Shown: positions 1 to 9,452 of the stretch, piece after piece
Layout: the number at the start of each line of letters is the position of its first letter
Numbering within the stretch: the stretch's first letter is position 1
Origin: Labilithrix sp.
Lineage (GTDB): Bacteria > Myxococcota > Polyangia > Polyangiales > Polyangiaceae
Length of the DNA stretch: 34,037 nt
Assembly: GCA_028287035.1 (NCBI GenBank)
Contig: JAQBQL010000165.1
Span: forward strand, 1-34,037
Direction: 5' to 3'
Made by a program: the position numbers and the translations under genes
Notes under the pieces: generated by a model
The model's input: only the letters and a program-made list of their open reading frames with translations
Databases searched by the model: none
What the model was told of the DNA's origin: nothing

Positions 1-959
<959 letters not shown>

Positions 960-1005
960 CCCTCGGCTAGCTTAAGGTGGCCTCGCCGGGGCCGTTCATC
1001 GAGGG

Positions 1006-2244
1006 GTGTCGCCCCGCCGAGCCGCTCCGATAAGCGCGGTCACATCCTCGTACGAGGCCGATCTTCACGCTCACCTGAGCGACGAAGCGCGCCGCGGCGC
1101 CAAGATCATCGTCCCGTTCCTGCTCCCGTGCGTCGGGTTCACCTACCTCATCCTCGGCGAGATCGCGCACGCACCGTCGGTCCGGAACAGCCTTCTGCTG
1201 GCACTGTTGCTGGTGTTCGCGCGCTGGGCGACGATGGCGTGGCTCGCCCCGCGCAAGAACGAGCTCATGCCGCCGCCGACGCTCCTCCGCGAGGCGGCGA
1301 ACGTCGGCTCGGGGTGGTCCATCTCCATGGGCTTCGCGATCATCGACCTCGCATCGTACCGGATCCTGAGCTCGACCCAGTTCCTGGAGCTCGCGCTCGT
1401 CGCGACCGCGATGTGCGGGCTCGCGGTCCTCTCGATGTCCGCGCGCGTCTGGGCCTACGTGGGGTACGTCGTCATCAACCTCGGCGTCCTGGGCTGGTGC
1501 GCGGTTCACCACGCCGACGCGCAGCTCCGGTACATGCCCATCCTCTTCGGCGCCTTTGCGGCGGTGCTCGGCTGCGTGGCGGTCCGCATGAACGCGGGGA
1601 CGCGCGAGAAGGTCCGGCTCACGTTCGAGCTCCGCGAGTCGGCGCTGCGTGATGCGCTGACGGGGCTCCGCAACCGAGCGTTTGCGTCGGCGTACGCCGA
1701 CCAGCGGTGCCCACAGGTCGTTGCCCACTTCGACACGACCGGTCGTCGCACGAACGCTCCGGCGTCCTCCCTCGTCTTCCTCCTCGTCGACCTGGATCAC
1801 TTCAAGAACGTGAACGACACGCACGGCCATGCCGGCGGCGACGAGGTCCTCACGGCCTTCGCCTCGGTGGCCCAGACGACCGTCCGCACCGAGGACGTGG
1901 TCGCTCGCTGGGGAGGCGAGGAGTTCCTCGTCGTGATGGAAGTCGTGGATCGAGACGCCGCTCGCGTCGTCGCCGATCGCCTGCGCCGCGCCGTGGAGTC
2001 ACGCACGATCGAGCTCCCGAGCGGGCAGAGGACGCATGTGACCTGCTCGATCGGCGCGTGCTTCTTCCCGCTGCATCCGGGACGGCCGGGTGCGCTGAGC
2101 TGGCAGGAGACCGTGGCGCTGGCCGACGCGGCCCTCTACGAGGCAAAGCGAGGCGGCCGGAACCGCGCCGTGTGGGTGGAAGCGGCGACGGGCGTGAAGC
2201 CCGAGCCCCGGCCCGGCGACCAGCAGGTCCCGCGCGCCGCGTAG
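1006..2244 (+). CDS. Membrane-anchored GGDEF diguanylate cyclase
   Basis: Predicted to make cyclic di-GMP from two GTP. The 412-residue protein has an N-terminal half with several hydrophobic helices (about residues 25-75 and 120-200), then a GGDEF domain beginning at DALTGLRNR. The metal and substrate motif VDLDHFKNVNDTHGHAGGDE is intact and the signature is GGEEF (303-307). RTED (294-297) lies exactly five residues before it, the position of the allosteric inhibitory I-site, so product inhibition is expected. No PAS, GAF or receiver domain is seen; the membrane half is the likely sensor but I do not recognise it as a named domain. The start is a GTG with only GAGGG directly abutting it and no better in-frame start. 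An imperfect stem and a perfect palindrome follow the stop. Confidence 0.92.
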   Translation: MSPRRAAPISAVTSSYEADLHAHLSDEARRGAKIIVPFLLPCVGFTYLILGEIAHAPSVRNSLLLALLLVFARWATMAWLAPRKNELMPPPTLLREAANVGSGWSISMGFAIIDLASYRILSSTQFLELALVATAMCGLAVLSMSARVWAYVGYVVINLGVLGWCAVHHADAQLRYMPILFGAFAAVLGCVAVRMNAGTREKVRLTFELRESALRDALTGLRNRAFASAYADQRCPQVVAHFDTTGRRTNAPASSLVFLLVDLDHFKNVNDTHGHAGGDEVLTAFASVAQTTVRTEDVVARWGGEEFLVVMEVVDRDAARVVADRLRRAVESRTIELPSGQRTHVTCSIGACFFPLHPGRPGALSWQETVALADAALYEAKRGGRNRAVWVEAATGVKPEPRPGDQQVPRAA

Positions 2245-2259
2245 CCCGGGGGTGCCGAC

Positions 2260-2272
2260 CGGGAAATTCCCG
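2260..2272. repeat. 13-bp perfect palindrome after the cyclase gene
   Basis: CGGGAA-A-TTCCCG, 16 bases after the stop of the diguanylate cyclase and about 100 bases before the esterase start. It could fold as a 5-bp stem with a 3-base loop, followed by a short T run at 2278-2281, acting as a weak terminator, or it could be a protein-binding site for the downstream operon. The sequence alone does not decide. Confidence 0.4.
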
Positions 2273-2324
2273 CCACGTTTTGCAGTGGAAAATCGGGTGT
2301 TTCGCAGGCTCCGCTCGTACGCTG

Positions 2325-2330
2325 TAAAAT
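2325..2330 (+). promoter_or_regulatory. Possible -10 element upstream of the esterase/protease pair
   Basis: TAAAAT preceded directly by TG stands out in an AT-richer patch, 40 bases before the GTG start at 2370. No convincing -35 hexamer at 16-18 bases was found, so this is only a candidate. Confidence 0.25.
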
Positions 2331-2369
2331 AGCTCGTGCATAGTGGCTTCGAGGCGCTAAGCACCGTGC

Positions 2370-3809
2370 GTGCGACGAACCTCCCTGGGTCTCTCCTCCC
2401 TTCTTCTTGCTTCGTTCGCGCTCGCCGCCTGCTCGTCCTCGTCCTCTCCCGGGACGACGAACGAGCCGCCGGCGGGCAGCAACACGCCGGCCACGCCCGA
2501 GGAGCGAACGGCGGCCCGCGCCGCGCTGCCGGGCGAGGTCGACGCGCTCACCGACCTGCGGTTCGAGGCGACCGACGAGGACCGCGCCTCGGTCGCGCGC
2601 ACCTTCGCGGCCTCGGGCCTGACGTTCGCGGAGCTCGACGCGATCGTCCGGGCGGGCCGCGCCAGCTACCCGGCCATCGCGCAGACGGAGAAGGACGGCC
2701 TCACGCGCCACACGTTCACGGGATACATCACCGACTACTCGGCGCCCTACTTCCTGTCGGTCCCGCAGGAGTACGATCCGGCGAAGGCCTGGCCGCTCGT
2801 GTTCGTCGCGCACGGCGGCAACTCGGCGATGTCCGTGGAGACCGCCACCACGACCGCGCTCGACTACCTGAGGGCCTACGCGCCCGCGCTCGGCACGGGG
2901 TTCGGCGCGATCGTCGTCGCCCCCGCCACCACGGTCGGCTGGCTCGGCGTCGGGAACACGATCCTCTTCGACACCATCTCGCAGCTCTCGCGGCGCTTCC
3001 ACCTCGACCCGGACCGCGTGTACGTGACCGGGCAGTCGATGGGCGGCCACATGAGCTACCGCACCGCGCTCACGTTCGGCGATCGCTTCGCGGCGTTCTC
3101 CCCGCAGAGCGGCGGCTACGACTACGCGTCGGCCGAGCGCGGCGACATCATCGCGAACCTGTTCGGAACGAGCGCGTACGTGACGTACGGGACCGCCGCG
3201 AAGGGCGAGCTCTACGGCATCGGCGACGACAACAACAAGAACAAGGCGTGGCTCGAGGCCCATCACTACGACTGGACGATGGTCGAGAAGGACGGGGGCC
3301 ACGACATCTACGCCGACGAGCAGCCCAAGGTCGCGGCCTTCTTCGGCGCGCGCACCCGGAACGCGTACCCGAAGCGCACGTACGCGAAGGTCTCCGGCGG
3401 GATGGCGTTCACCACCGAGAAGCTCGACACGTGGAGCCGCGGCTACGACGCCGTTGCGGGCCGCGTCCTGCGGTGGAACGCGCGTCACTGGCTCGAGGTC
3501 ACCCCGCGTCCCGACTTCCCCGAGGCGCTCACGTTCCACGCCGAGGTCTCCGCGGACAACGTCGTCGCCGTCGAGGCGAAGAACGTGCGTCACCTCCGCG
3601 TCTACGTGCACCCGGCGATGGGGCTCGATCTCGGCAAGCCCATCACGGTCCGCGTCAACGGTGAGCCCCTCTTCACGGGCACCGTCACGCCGAGCATCGC
3701 CACGTACCTCCAGGTGCTGCGCGACTTCGACGACCGCGGGCGCCTCTACTGGGCCGCCATCGACGTCGACGTCACGACCGACCACGACGTCCCGGAGCCC
3801 ACCAACTGA
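2370..3809 (+). CDS. Exported alpha/beta-hydrolase (esterase) lipoprotein
   Basis: A 479-residue exported hydrolase. The signal peptide ends in a lipobox (ALAAC, Cys21) followed by a Ser-rich linker, so it should be membrane-anchored outside the cytoplasm. The hydrolase core begins near YFLSVPQEYDP; the nucleophile elbow is GQSMG with Ser223, and His311 in GGHDIYADE fits the catalytic histidine. The layout resembles the polyhydroxybutyrate depolymerase/LpqC-like esterases; the true substrate is unknown. About 120 residues beyond the hydrolase fold (from roughly 355) form an Ig-like or beta-rich tail. The GTG start is chosen because the signal peptide begins there. The stop overlaps the next gene's start by one base (TGATG), implying translational coupling with the protease. 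Confidence 0.82.
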   Translation: MRRTSLGLSSLLLASFALAACSSSSSPGTTNEPPAGSNTPATPEERTAARAALPGEVDALTDLRFEATDEDRASVARTFAASGLTFAELDAIVRAGRASYPAIAQTEKDGLTRHTFTGYITDYSAPYFLSVPQEYDPAKAWPLVFVAHGGNSAMSVETATTTALDYLRAYAPALGTGFGAIVVAPATTVGWLGVGNTILFDTISQLSRRFHLDPDRVYVTGQSMGGHMSYRTALTFGDRFAAFSPQSGGYDYASAERGDIIANLFGTSAYVTYGTAAKGELYGIGDDNNKNKAWLEAHHYDWTMVEKDGGHDIYADEQPKVAAFFGARTRNAYPKRTYAKVSGGMAFTTEKLDTWSRGYDAVAGRVLRWNARHWLEVTPRPDFPEALTFHAEVSADNVVAVEAKNVRHLRVYVHPAMGLDLGKPITVRVNGEPLFTGTVTPSIATYLQVLRDFDDRGRLYWAAIDVDVTTDHDVPEPTN

Positions 3810-4828
3810 TGCGCCGTCCGTCGCTGTTGCTCGCGCTCCTGGCGGGCGCCTCCGCGTGCTCGCTGCCCGTCGGCAACGAGGCCGCGCGCGAGCGCACGGC
3901 CGCCGCGAGTCAGGCGATCCAGGGCGGCGCGGTCGAGCCCGCCCTGCCGAACGTCGGGATGCTCGAGTTCTCGACCGGCAACTTCGGCACCGCCACGCTC
4001 ATCACCCCGCGCGTCGTGCTCACCGCAGGTCACGTGGTCGGCGGCAACATCCAGGGCTTCTACACCGGCGCCGGAAAGCCGGTCTACCGCGGGCCCGACT
4101 TCTCGACGTCGGCAGCGATGACGAAGCACGGCGTCAAGGAGAAGAAGACGCACCCCTCGTACGAGTGCAAGAGCGACTGCGCGAAGTACCCGACGTCGCT
4201 CGACGTCGGCCTCGTGCTCCTCGACGCGCCCGCCCCCGAGTACGTGCCGGTCGCGCTCGGCGGCGGGACCCTCGCCGTCGGATCCGCCTGCTCGACCACG
4301 GGCTACGGCGACCACGTCGTCGACTGGAACGCGCCCGACGCCGCCCCGCAGGTGAAGCAGAAGCGCTCGGCGGCGGTGAAGCTCGTCGCGCTGGACACCT
4401 CGACGCTCGAGGCGGAGTGGGTCACGGGCATCGCCGACCACGGCGACTCGGGCGGTCCGCTCTTCTGTGACGGCGCCCTCGTGGGCACCACCGCGTTCCA
4501 CACCGACGGTGACGACGAGGCTCACCGCCGCGAGGTGTACCAGCGCGTCGACGCGGTGCTCCCGTGGATCCACGAGCAGCTGCTCGCGTGGGGGGACGCG
4601 ACCCTCGAGGCGCCGCCCGCGGTCGACGCGGGTCCGCCGGGGCCGCCATCGACCGGAGATGCCTCGGCCGTCCCGCCGGCCGACCCGGGCGCCGGCGCTT
4701 CCCCGGCGAGCAGCGACGGCGGATGCTCCGCGTCGGGCGCCGGCCATGCGGGCGGCGGCGAGCTCGCGCTGCTGGCCGCGCTCGTGGTCGTGGTCCTCGC
4801 CGCGCGCCGCCGAGGGCACGCCGGCTAG
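3809..4828 (+). CDS. Trypsin-like serine protease with MYXO-CTERM-like tail
   Basis: A secreted S1-family protease of 339 residues. The triad is visible: His75 in LTAGHV, Asp132 in SLDVGLVLLD and Ser214 in GDSGGPLFC. A signal peptide precedes ASAC (Cys17), which may be a signal peptidase I site or a poor lipobox. The mature enzyme probably starts near IQGGAVEP, as in activated trypsins. After the protease domain comes a Pro/Ala/Gly linker, then GGCSASG, a hydrophobic helix (ELALLAALVVVVLAA) and RRR, which fits the MYXO-CTERM sorting signal handled by myxosortases. It is coupled to the upstream esterase (1-base overlap), so both enzymes likely act at the cell surface. Substrate unknown. Confidence 0.87.
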   Translation: MRRPSLLLALLAGASACSLPVGNEAARERTAAASQAIQGGAVEPALPNVGMLEFSTGNFGTATLITPRVVLTAGHVVGGNIQGFYTGAGKPVYRGPDFSTSAAMTKHGVKEKKTHPSYECKSDCAKYPTSLDVGLVLLDAPAPEYVPVALGGGTLAVGSACSTTGYGDHVVDWNAPDAAPQVKQKRSAAVKLVALDTSTLEAEWVTGIADHGDSGGPLFCDGALVGTTAFHTDGDDEAHRREVYQRVDAVLPWIHEQLLAWGDATLEAPPAVDAGPPGPPSTGDASAVPPADPGAGASPASSDGGCSASGAGHAGGGELALLAALVVVVLAARRRGHAG

Positions 4829-4926
4829 CCTCCCGGCGGGAAAAGGTCCCTCACCTTCGCTCGCGTTCGCCCACCCGGCCGCGTCCGTGCTAAAGGCTCG
4901 CGCGAACCCGAACCCCGAGTACTCAA

Positions 4927-7059
4927 GTGGCCGCTCGTATCCCCATCGACCGAATCCGTAACATCGGTATCTCCGCGCACATCGACTCCGGCAAGACGAC
5001 GCTCACCGAGCGCATCCTCTTCTACACGGGTCGTATCCACAAGATTCACGAGGTCCGTGGCAAGGACGGCGTCGGGGCCAAGATGGACTCGATGGATCTC
5101 GAGCGCGAGAAGGGCATCACGATCCAGTCGGCCGCGACCTACTGCGTGTGGCCCGGTTCGCAGCAGCAGTTCCAGCCGATCAACATCAACATCATCGACA
5201 CGCCAGGCCACGTCGACTTCACGATCGAGGTCGAGCGTGCGCTCCGCGTCCTCGACGGCGCGATCCTCGTTCTCGACTCCGGCAAGGGCGTCCAGAGCCA
5301 GTCGATCACCGTCGACAAGCAGATGAAGCGGTACCGCGTCCCGCGCATCGCGTTCGTCAACAAGATGGACAACCCGGGCGCGAACTACCAGCGCGTCGCG
5401 GACATGCTGAAGGAGAAGCTCCAGCACCATCCGGTCTGCATCCAGGTGCCGATGGGCGCCGAATCCGAGTTCAAGGGCATCATCGACCCGATCATCGGCC
5501 GCGCGTTCTTCTTCGAAGGAACCGATGGCGAGATCATCAAGGAAGTCGACATCCCCGAGGAGTACAAGGAGCAGGCCGCGGCCCAGCGCGACAGGATCAT
5601 CCAGGAGGTCGCCGACGTCGACGACACCCTCGCCGACAAGTTCCTCAACGAGGACCCCATCACGGTCGAGGACATCCGTGGCGCGATCCGCCGCGCGACC
5701 CTCGCGCTCAAGATGACCCCCGTGATGTGCGGCTCCGCCATCAAGAACAAGGGCGTCCAGCTCCTGCTCGACGGCGTCGTCCACTACCTCCCCAACCCGA
5801 CCGAGGTCCTCAACGAGGCCCACGATCAGGACAAGGGCGAGGAGAAGGTCGTCCTCGAGTCCGATCCGACGAAGCCGTTCGTCGGGCTGGCGTTCAAGCT
5901 CCAGCAGGACAAGTACGGTCAGCTGACCTACTTCCGCGTCTACCAGGGCACGATCAACGCGGGCGACACGATCTACAACATCTCGAACGAGAAGCGGAAG
6001 GTCCGCGTCCCCCGGATGTTCCGCATGCACTCCGAGGATCGCGAGGAGATTCCCTCGGCCGAGTCGGGCGACATCGTCGCCTTCTACGGCGTCGAGGCGA
6101 GCTCCGGCGAGACGTTCACGGACGGCAAGGTGAACTGGACGGCGACGTCGATGCACGTCCCCGCGGCGGTCATCTCGCTCGCGGTCGCGCCGAAGGATCG
6201 CTCGACCGAGGTCAACTTCTCGAAGGCGCTGAACCGCTTCACGAAGGAAGACCCGACGTTCCGCGTCCACCAGGACGAGGAGTCCCAGCAGACGATCATC
6301 TCCGGGATGGGCGAGCTCCACCTCGACATCTACATGGAGCGCATGAAGCGCGAGTACAACTGCGAGGTCATCGCGGGCAAGCCGCAGGTCGCCTATCGCG
6401 AGTCGATCACGCGCCGCGCCGAGATCAACTACACGCACAAGAAGCAGACCGGCGGCTCCGGTCAGTACGCGAAGGTCCTCGGCTACATCGAGCCGCTCCC
6501 CTCGGACGCGGTCGAGCCCTACGAGTTCGTCGACGACGTCTCCGGCGGCGCCATCCCGCGCGAGTTCATCAGCTCGTGTGACAAGGGCTTCCGCGACGGC
6601 GTCAAGAAGGGCACCCTCATCGGGTTCCCGATCGTCGGTGTACGCGCCGCCGTCAACGACGGCGCGGCCCACGCGGTCGACTCGTCCGAAATGGCATTCA
6701 AGACCGCTGCCCTCATGGGCTTCCGCGAGGCCTATGCCCAGGCGGGTCCGACCATCCTCGAGCCCATCATGAAGGTCGAGATCGACGCCCCGACCGAGTT
6801 CCAGGGCTCGGTCGTCGGTCAGGTCAACCAGCGCCGCGGTGTCATCCTCGAGACCGTCGCCGGCGACAGCGTCAACGTGACCTGCGAGGTGCCGCTGAAC
6901 GCGATGTTCGGTTACTCGACCGACCTTCGCTCGGCGACGCAGGGCAAGGGCACGTTCACGATGGAGTTCGCGCGCTACGCCATCGTTCCCAAGCAGGAGC
7001 AGGAAGAGATGGCGAAGAAGTACCGCGAGAAGCTCGCCGCCGAACAGGCGAAGAAGTAG
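4927..7059 (+). CDS. fusA: Elongation factor G, spdEFG1 / mitochondrial EFG1-like
   Basis: A 710-residue translational GTPase that moves tRNA and mRNA on the ribosome. G1 is AHIDSGKTT (17-25), G3 is DTPGH (91-95) and G4 is NKMD (145-148). EF-G domains II-V follow, including [18 protein letters not shown] and [14 protein letters not shown] in the domain III/IV region. The P-loop Ser (usually Ala), the [18 protein letters not shown] stretch and GITIQSAAT match mitochondrial EFG1 and the spdEFG1 group rather than the canonical bacterial form (AHIDAGKTTTTER, MDWMEQEQERGITITSAAT). The gene stands alone, not in a str operon with rpsL, rpsG and tuf. The start is GTG without a clear Shine-Dalgarno. 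A second EF-G elsewhere in the genome is expected from family knowledge. Confidence 0.95.
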   Translation: MAARIPIDRIRNIGISAHIDSGKTTLTERILFYTGRIHKIHEVRGKDGVGAKMDSMDLEREKGITIQSAATYCVWPGSQQQFQPININIIDTPGHVDFTIEVERALRVLDGAILVLDSGKGVQSQSITVDKQMKRYRVPRIAFVNKMDNPGANYQRVADMLKEKLQHHPVCIQVPMGAESEFKGIIDPIIGRAFFFEGTDGEIIKEVDIPEEYKEQAAAQRDRIIQEVADVDDTLADKFLNEDPITVEDIRGAIRRATLALKMTPVMCGSAIKNKGVQLLLDGVVHYLPNPTEVLNEAHDQDKGEEKVVLESDPTKPFVGLAFKLQQDKYGQLTYFRVYQGTINAGDTIYNISNEKRKVRVPRMFRMHSEDREEIPSAESGDIVAFYGVEASSGETFTDGKVNWTATSMHVPAAVISLAVAPKDRSTEVNFSKALNRFTKEDPTFRVHQDEESQQTIISGMGELHLDIYMERMKREYNCEVIAGKPQVAYRESITRRAEINYTHKKQTGGSGQYAKVLGYIEPLPSDAVEPYEFVDDVSGGAIPREFISSCDKGFRDGVKKGTLIGFPIVGVRAAVNDGAAHAVDSSEMAFKTAALMGFREAYAQAGPTILEPIMKVEIDAPTEFQGSVVGQVNQRRGVILETVAGDSVNVTCEVPLNAMFGYSTDLRSATQGKGTFTMEFARYAIVPKQEQEEMAKKYREKLAAEQAKK

Positions 7060-7090
7060 CTCGCCTCCCGCGCGAAGCGGGTGGTCACCA

Positions 7091-7137
7091 CGAGACGCGA
7101 GGTCTCGCCTCCGGGCGGGCCTCGCGTTTCTCGTTTT
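7091..7137 (+). terminator. Rho-independent terminator-like hairpin after EF-G
   Basis: An 8-bp perfect stem (ACGCGAGG at 7095-7102 with CCTCGCGT at 7120-7127), extended by four more pairs (7091-7094 with 7130-7133) across a 2-base bulge. It is followed by TTTT at 7134-7137, and begins 31 bases after the EF-G stop. This is the clearest terminator in the window. Confidence 0.65.
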
Positions 7138-7169
7138 GTGCCCGGCCCGAGCGTCTAGACTGACGCGCC

Positions 7170-7748
7170 ATGCGTCGACTCTTCATCGCTCGGCACGGCG
7201 AGACCGCCTGGAACGCGCTGCAGCGCCTCCAGGGCGCCACGGACGTGCCCCTCAACGACGTCGGCCGGGCGCAGGCGCGCGCCATCGGCGAGGCGCTCCG
7301 CGGCGCCGGGATCGTGAAGGTCGCCACGAGCGATCTGTCCCGGGCGCGCGAGACCGGCGAGATCGCGGCGGCCGTGCTCGGCCTCACCGTGACGACGATC
7401 GATCACGAGCTCCGCGAGCGCAGCTTCGGGGTGTTCGAGGGGCTGAGCCGCGACGAGCTCGAGACCCGCTTCCCCGTGGAATGGCGCGCGTGGAAGGAGA
7501 ACGGAATACCGCCCGAGGGCGGCGAGCAACCCGAGGTGATCGTGGCCCGGATGAAGCGCGCCATCGGAAGGATCCTCGAGGCGGGCGGCCCCACGCTCGT
7601 CGTCTCGCACGGCGCCGCGATGCGCCTCGTCCTCAGTGACATCGGCGGAAGGCCGGTCGAGCCGATCCCCAACGGCGGGCTCTACCAGCTCGACCTCGAG
7701 AACGAGACGCTGACCGCGCAGCCGTGGCTTGCGCCGGCGAAGGAGTGA
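7170..7748 (+). CDS. Histidine phosphatase (phosphoglycerate mutase-like)
   Basis: A cytosolic 192-residue branch-1 histidine phosphatase. The phosphohistidine motif is ARHGET with His9, Arg8 and Glu11. The other parts of the active site are SRARETGEIA (second Arg), the acidic region ELRERSFGVFEG, and the second His147 in VVSHGAAMR. These residues define phosphotransfer through phosphohistidine but not the substrate; candidates include alpha-ribazole phosphate, phosphoglycerate or nucleotide-sugar derivatives. It starts at an ATG after the EF-G terminator hairpin, so it probably has its own promoter. Its stop lies two bases before the ATG of the thioesterase gene, suggesting co-transcription. 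Confidence 0.88.
   Translation: MRRLFIARHGETAWNALQRLQGATDVPLNDVGRAQARAIGEALRGAGIVKVATSDLSRARETGEIAAAVLGLTVTTIDHELRERSFGVFEGLSRDELETRFPVEWRAWKENGIPPEGGEQPEVIVARMKRAIGRILEAGGPTLVVSHGAAMRLVLSDIGGRPVEPIPNGGLYQLDLENETLTAQPWLAPAKE
7740..7745 (+). promoter_or_regulatory. Ribosome binding site fixing the thioesterase start
   Basis: AAGGAG overlaps the end of the phosphatase gene and sits 5 bases before the ATG at 7751. This supports that ATG over the upstream TTG at 7724. Confidence 0.6.
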
Positions 7749-7750
7749 CC

Positions 7751-8545
7751 ATGGAGCTGAGCGAGATCCTGGGCGGTAGCGGCGTTTCGGCTGCGGGAAC
7801 CTTCACCACCACGGTGACCGACGACTGGCTGCAGGGGCGGTCCGTGTTCGGCGGGCTGCAGGCCACCATCGCGCTCGCCGCCATGCGGTCGCTCGTGCCG
7901 GCGGCGATGCCGCTGCGCTCGCTGCAGGTCACCTTCGTGGCGCCCGTGCCGTCCGGCGCGGTCACCGCCCGCGCGTCCATCCTGCGCGCCGGCAAGAACG
8001 TCACGCACGTCGAGGCGCGCATCGCGGGCTCAGACGGCGCGACGCAGTGCCTGGTCGTCGGCATCTTCGGCGCGAGCCGCGCGTCGGCGGTGATCAAGCG
8101 CCCGGTGCAGCCCTCGTTCACGTCGAGCGACGAGCCGATCGAGCTGCGGTACATGCCCGGTCTCACGCCCGCGTTCATGCAGCACATGAAGATGCGCTGG
8201 CTGCGCGGCCCGCTGCCCTTCACCGGCGCCTCGGTGGCCGACTCGATCGTCGAGGTAGGCCTACTCGAGGCGGGACCCGCGAGCGAGCTGGTCCTGCCGA
8301 TCCTCGCCGACGCGATCCCGCCGCTGGCCCTGGCGATGCTCTCCGCGCCCTCCTTCGGCAGCTCGATGATCTGGATGCTCGAGCTGCTCGACGAGGGATG
8401 GGAGCGCCACGGCGTGCAGGGCTGGCGCGTCGATGCCGACGTCACCGCGGCGCGTGACGGCTACACCAGCCAGAACGTCATGCTGTGGGCGCCCGACGGA
8501 TCGCCGGCGATGCTCAGCCGCCAGAACATGGTCGTGTTCGGCTGA
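7751..8545 (+). CDS. Acyl-CoA thioesterase family protein (double hotdog)
   Basis: A 264-residue protein resembling TesB-like/4HBT_3 thioesterases, which hydrolyse acyl-CoA to the free acid and CoA. The N-terminal hotdog half has the typical order: a start near the GTFTTTVTDDW strand, then SVFGGLQATIALAAMRS (the long helix with its Gly-Gly entry), LRSLQVTFVAPVPSG, and VTHVEARI. The C-terminal half ends in SQNVMLWAPDGSPAMLSRQNMVVFG, which matches the usual finish of the second hotdog with its PDG turn. The ATG at 7751 is chosen because AAGGAG precedes it at 5 bases. It appears to be in an operon with the phosphatase. Acyl chain preference cannot be read from the sequence. Confidence 0.85.
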   Translation: MELSEILGGSGVSAAGTFTTTVTDDWLQGRSVFGGLQATIALAAMRSLVPAAMPLRSLQVTFVAPVPSGAVTARASILRAGKNVTHVEARIAGSDGATQCLVVGIFGASRASAVIKRPVQPSFTSSDEPIELRYMPGLTPAFMQHMKMRWLRGPLPFTGASVADSIVEVGLLEAGPASELVLPILADAIPPLALAMLSAPSFGSSMIWMLELLDEGWERHGVQGWRVDADVTAARDGYTSQNVMLWAPDGSPAMLSRQNMVVFG

Positions 8546-8563
8546 ACGAACCGCCGGCGCCGC

Positions 8564-9049
8564 TCACGGCGTGCGCGCGAGGAACTCGGCGAGCTTGTCG
8601 AGGGTCTGGTTCCCGAGCTCGACGGCGCCGAATGCGATGCCGCGGAGGCGCTGCTCGGCCGTCGGATGGAGCTGGCGCAAGGTGAGGACGGTCTTGCCGT
8701 TCGACTGCTCGTCGAAGGTGACGGTCACGCGGAAGCGGCCCGGGTCGTCGTCCATGTCCTCGCCGTGATCGAACACGAGGCGCTCCGGCGGCTTCACCTC
8801 GAGGAAAACCATCCGGTTACCGAAGACGTGGCCGTTGGGGGCCAACATGTCGAACCGCCAGCGGCCGCCGACCTCGAAGCTCGCCTCGTGAACCGTGCAC
8901 GTGAAGCCGCGGGGCCCGAACCACTGCGCGATGTGCTCGGGCTTGGTCCACGCCTCGAACACGAGGATGCGGGGCGCATCGAGCACCCGGGACACGACGA
9001 TCTCGCGCTCGAGAATGTCGGCCCTGAAGTCAGCGTTTCTTTCGTTCAT
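8564..9049 (-). CDS. SRPBCC (AHSA1-like) domain protein
   Basis: A 161-residue START/Bet v1-like fold protein of the activator-of-Hsp90 homology 1 type. Features are REIVVSRVLDAPRILVFEAWT (first strand and helix), HIAQWFGPRGFTCTV, GGRWRFDMLAPNGH, the PPERLVFDHGED strand, and a long C-terminal helix (LGNQTLDKLAEFLA). Such proteins are regularly encoded behind ArsR regulators, as here: its first 20 bases overlap the end of the ArsR gene. They have a hydrophobic cavity, but the ligand and role are generally unknown, so no specific function is claimed. It converges on the thioesterase gene with an 18-base gap. Confidence 0.87.
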   Translation of the reverse strand: MNERNADFRADILEREIVVSRVLDAPRILVFEAWTKPEHIAQWFGPRGFTCTVHEASFEVGGRWRFDMLAPNGHVFGNRMVFLEVKPPERLVFDHGEDMDDDPGRFRVTVTFDEQSNGKTVLTLRQLHPTAEQRLRGIAFGAVELGNQTLDKLAEFLARTP

Positions 9050-9413
9050 CGTGGTTCTTCTCCTGCAGCTGTCGGACGAAATCGTCGAGTCGTTCGAGCC
9101 TGGATTCCCAGGTCTGACGCGTGTGCTCGGCCCAGGCGGTCACCTCGTGGAGCGCCTGGACGCGAAGCCGGCAGGGCCGCCGCTGCGCGTCGCGCCCGCG
9201 CGTGATGAGGCCCGCGCGCTCGAGCACCTTGAGGTGCCGCGAGATGGCGGGAACGCTCATCGCGAAGGGCGCCGCGAGCTCGAGGACCGTCGCCTCGCCA
9301 TCCGCGAGACGCGCCACGATCGCGCGGCGTGTCGGGTCCGCGAGCGCCGCGAACGTGGCGTCGAGCGCCGCCGTCACCGGCCCGCCGTATTTAACATGCC
9401 GGTTAACTAACAC
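9030..9413 (-). CDS. ArsR-family HTH regulator
   Basis: A small winged-helix repressor. FAALADPTRRAIVARLADGEATVLELAAPF, then the recognition helix SVPAISRHLKVLERAGLI and the wing GRDAQRRPCRLR match the ArsR subgroup paired with AHSA1-like proteins. No metal-binding CxC motif is seen, so metal sensing is not supported. The longest frame begins at GTG 9413 (MLVNRHVKYGG), but a palindrome covers its first codons. A second GTG at 9377 would give the conventional start just before LDATFAALADP. The start is therefore uncertain. The 3' end overlaps the AHSA1-like gene by 20 bases, consistent with a self-regulated two-gene operon. Confidence 0.87.
   Translation of the reverse strand: MLVNRHVKYGGPVTAALDATFAALADPTRRAIVARLADGEATVLELAAPFAMSVPAISRHLKVLERAGLITRGRDAQRRPCRLRVQALHEVTAWAEHTRQTWESRLERLDDFVRQLQEKNHDERKKR
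9388..9409. promoter_or_regulatory. Operator-like palindrome at the arsR-type start
   Basis: A 22-bp near-symmetric site with arms TAnTTAAC and GTTAAnTA around a 6-base centre. It is AT-rich in a GC-rich setting, lies at the 5' end of the ArsR-family gene, and is of the type bound by ArsR dimers, so autoregulation is likely. It overlaps the first codons if translation begins at 9413, and lies upstream if it begins at 9377. Confidence 0.6.
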
Positions 9414-9452
9414 GGCAGGCGCGTGGCGCCAGCGACAATCGGCGGCGCCGCT

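Noticed and set aside
2136..3785. 549-residue open frame on the minus strand opposite the esterase
   Set aside because: Arg/Val/Asp-rich, no domain, lies antisense to a gene with clear catalytic motifs; an effect of GC-rich codon structure.
4825..6672. 615-residue minus-strand open frame opposite EF-G
   Set aside because: Antisense shadow of a highly conserved GTPase; composition dominated by Asp, Val, Leu and Arg without any fold signature.
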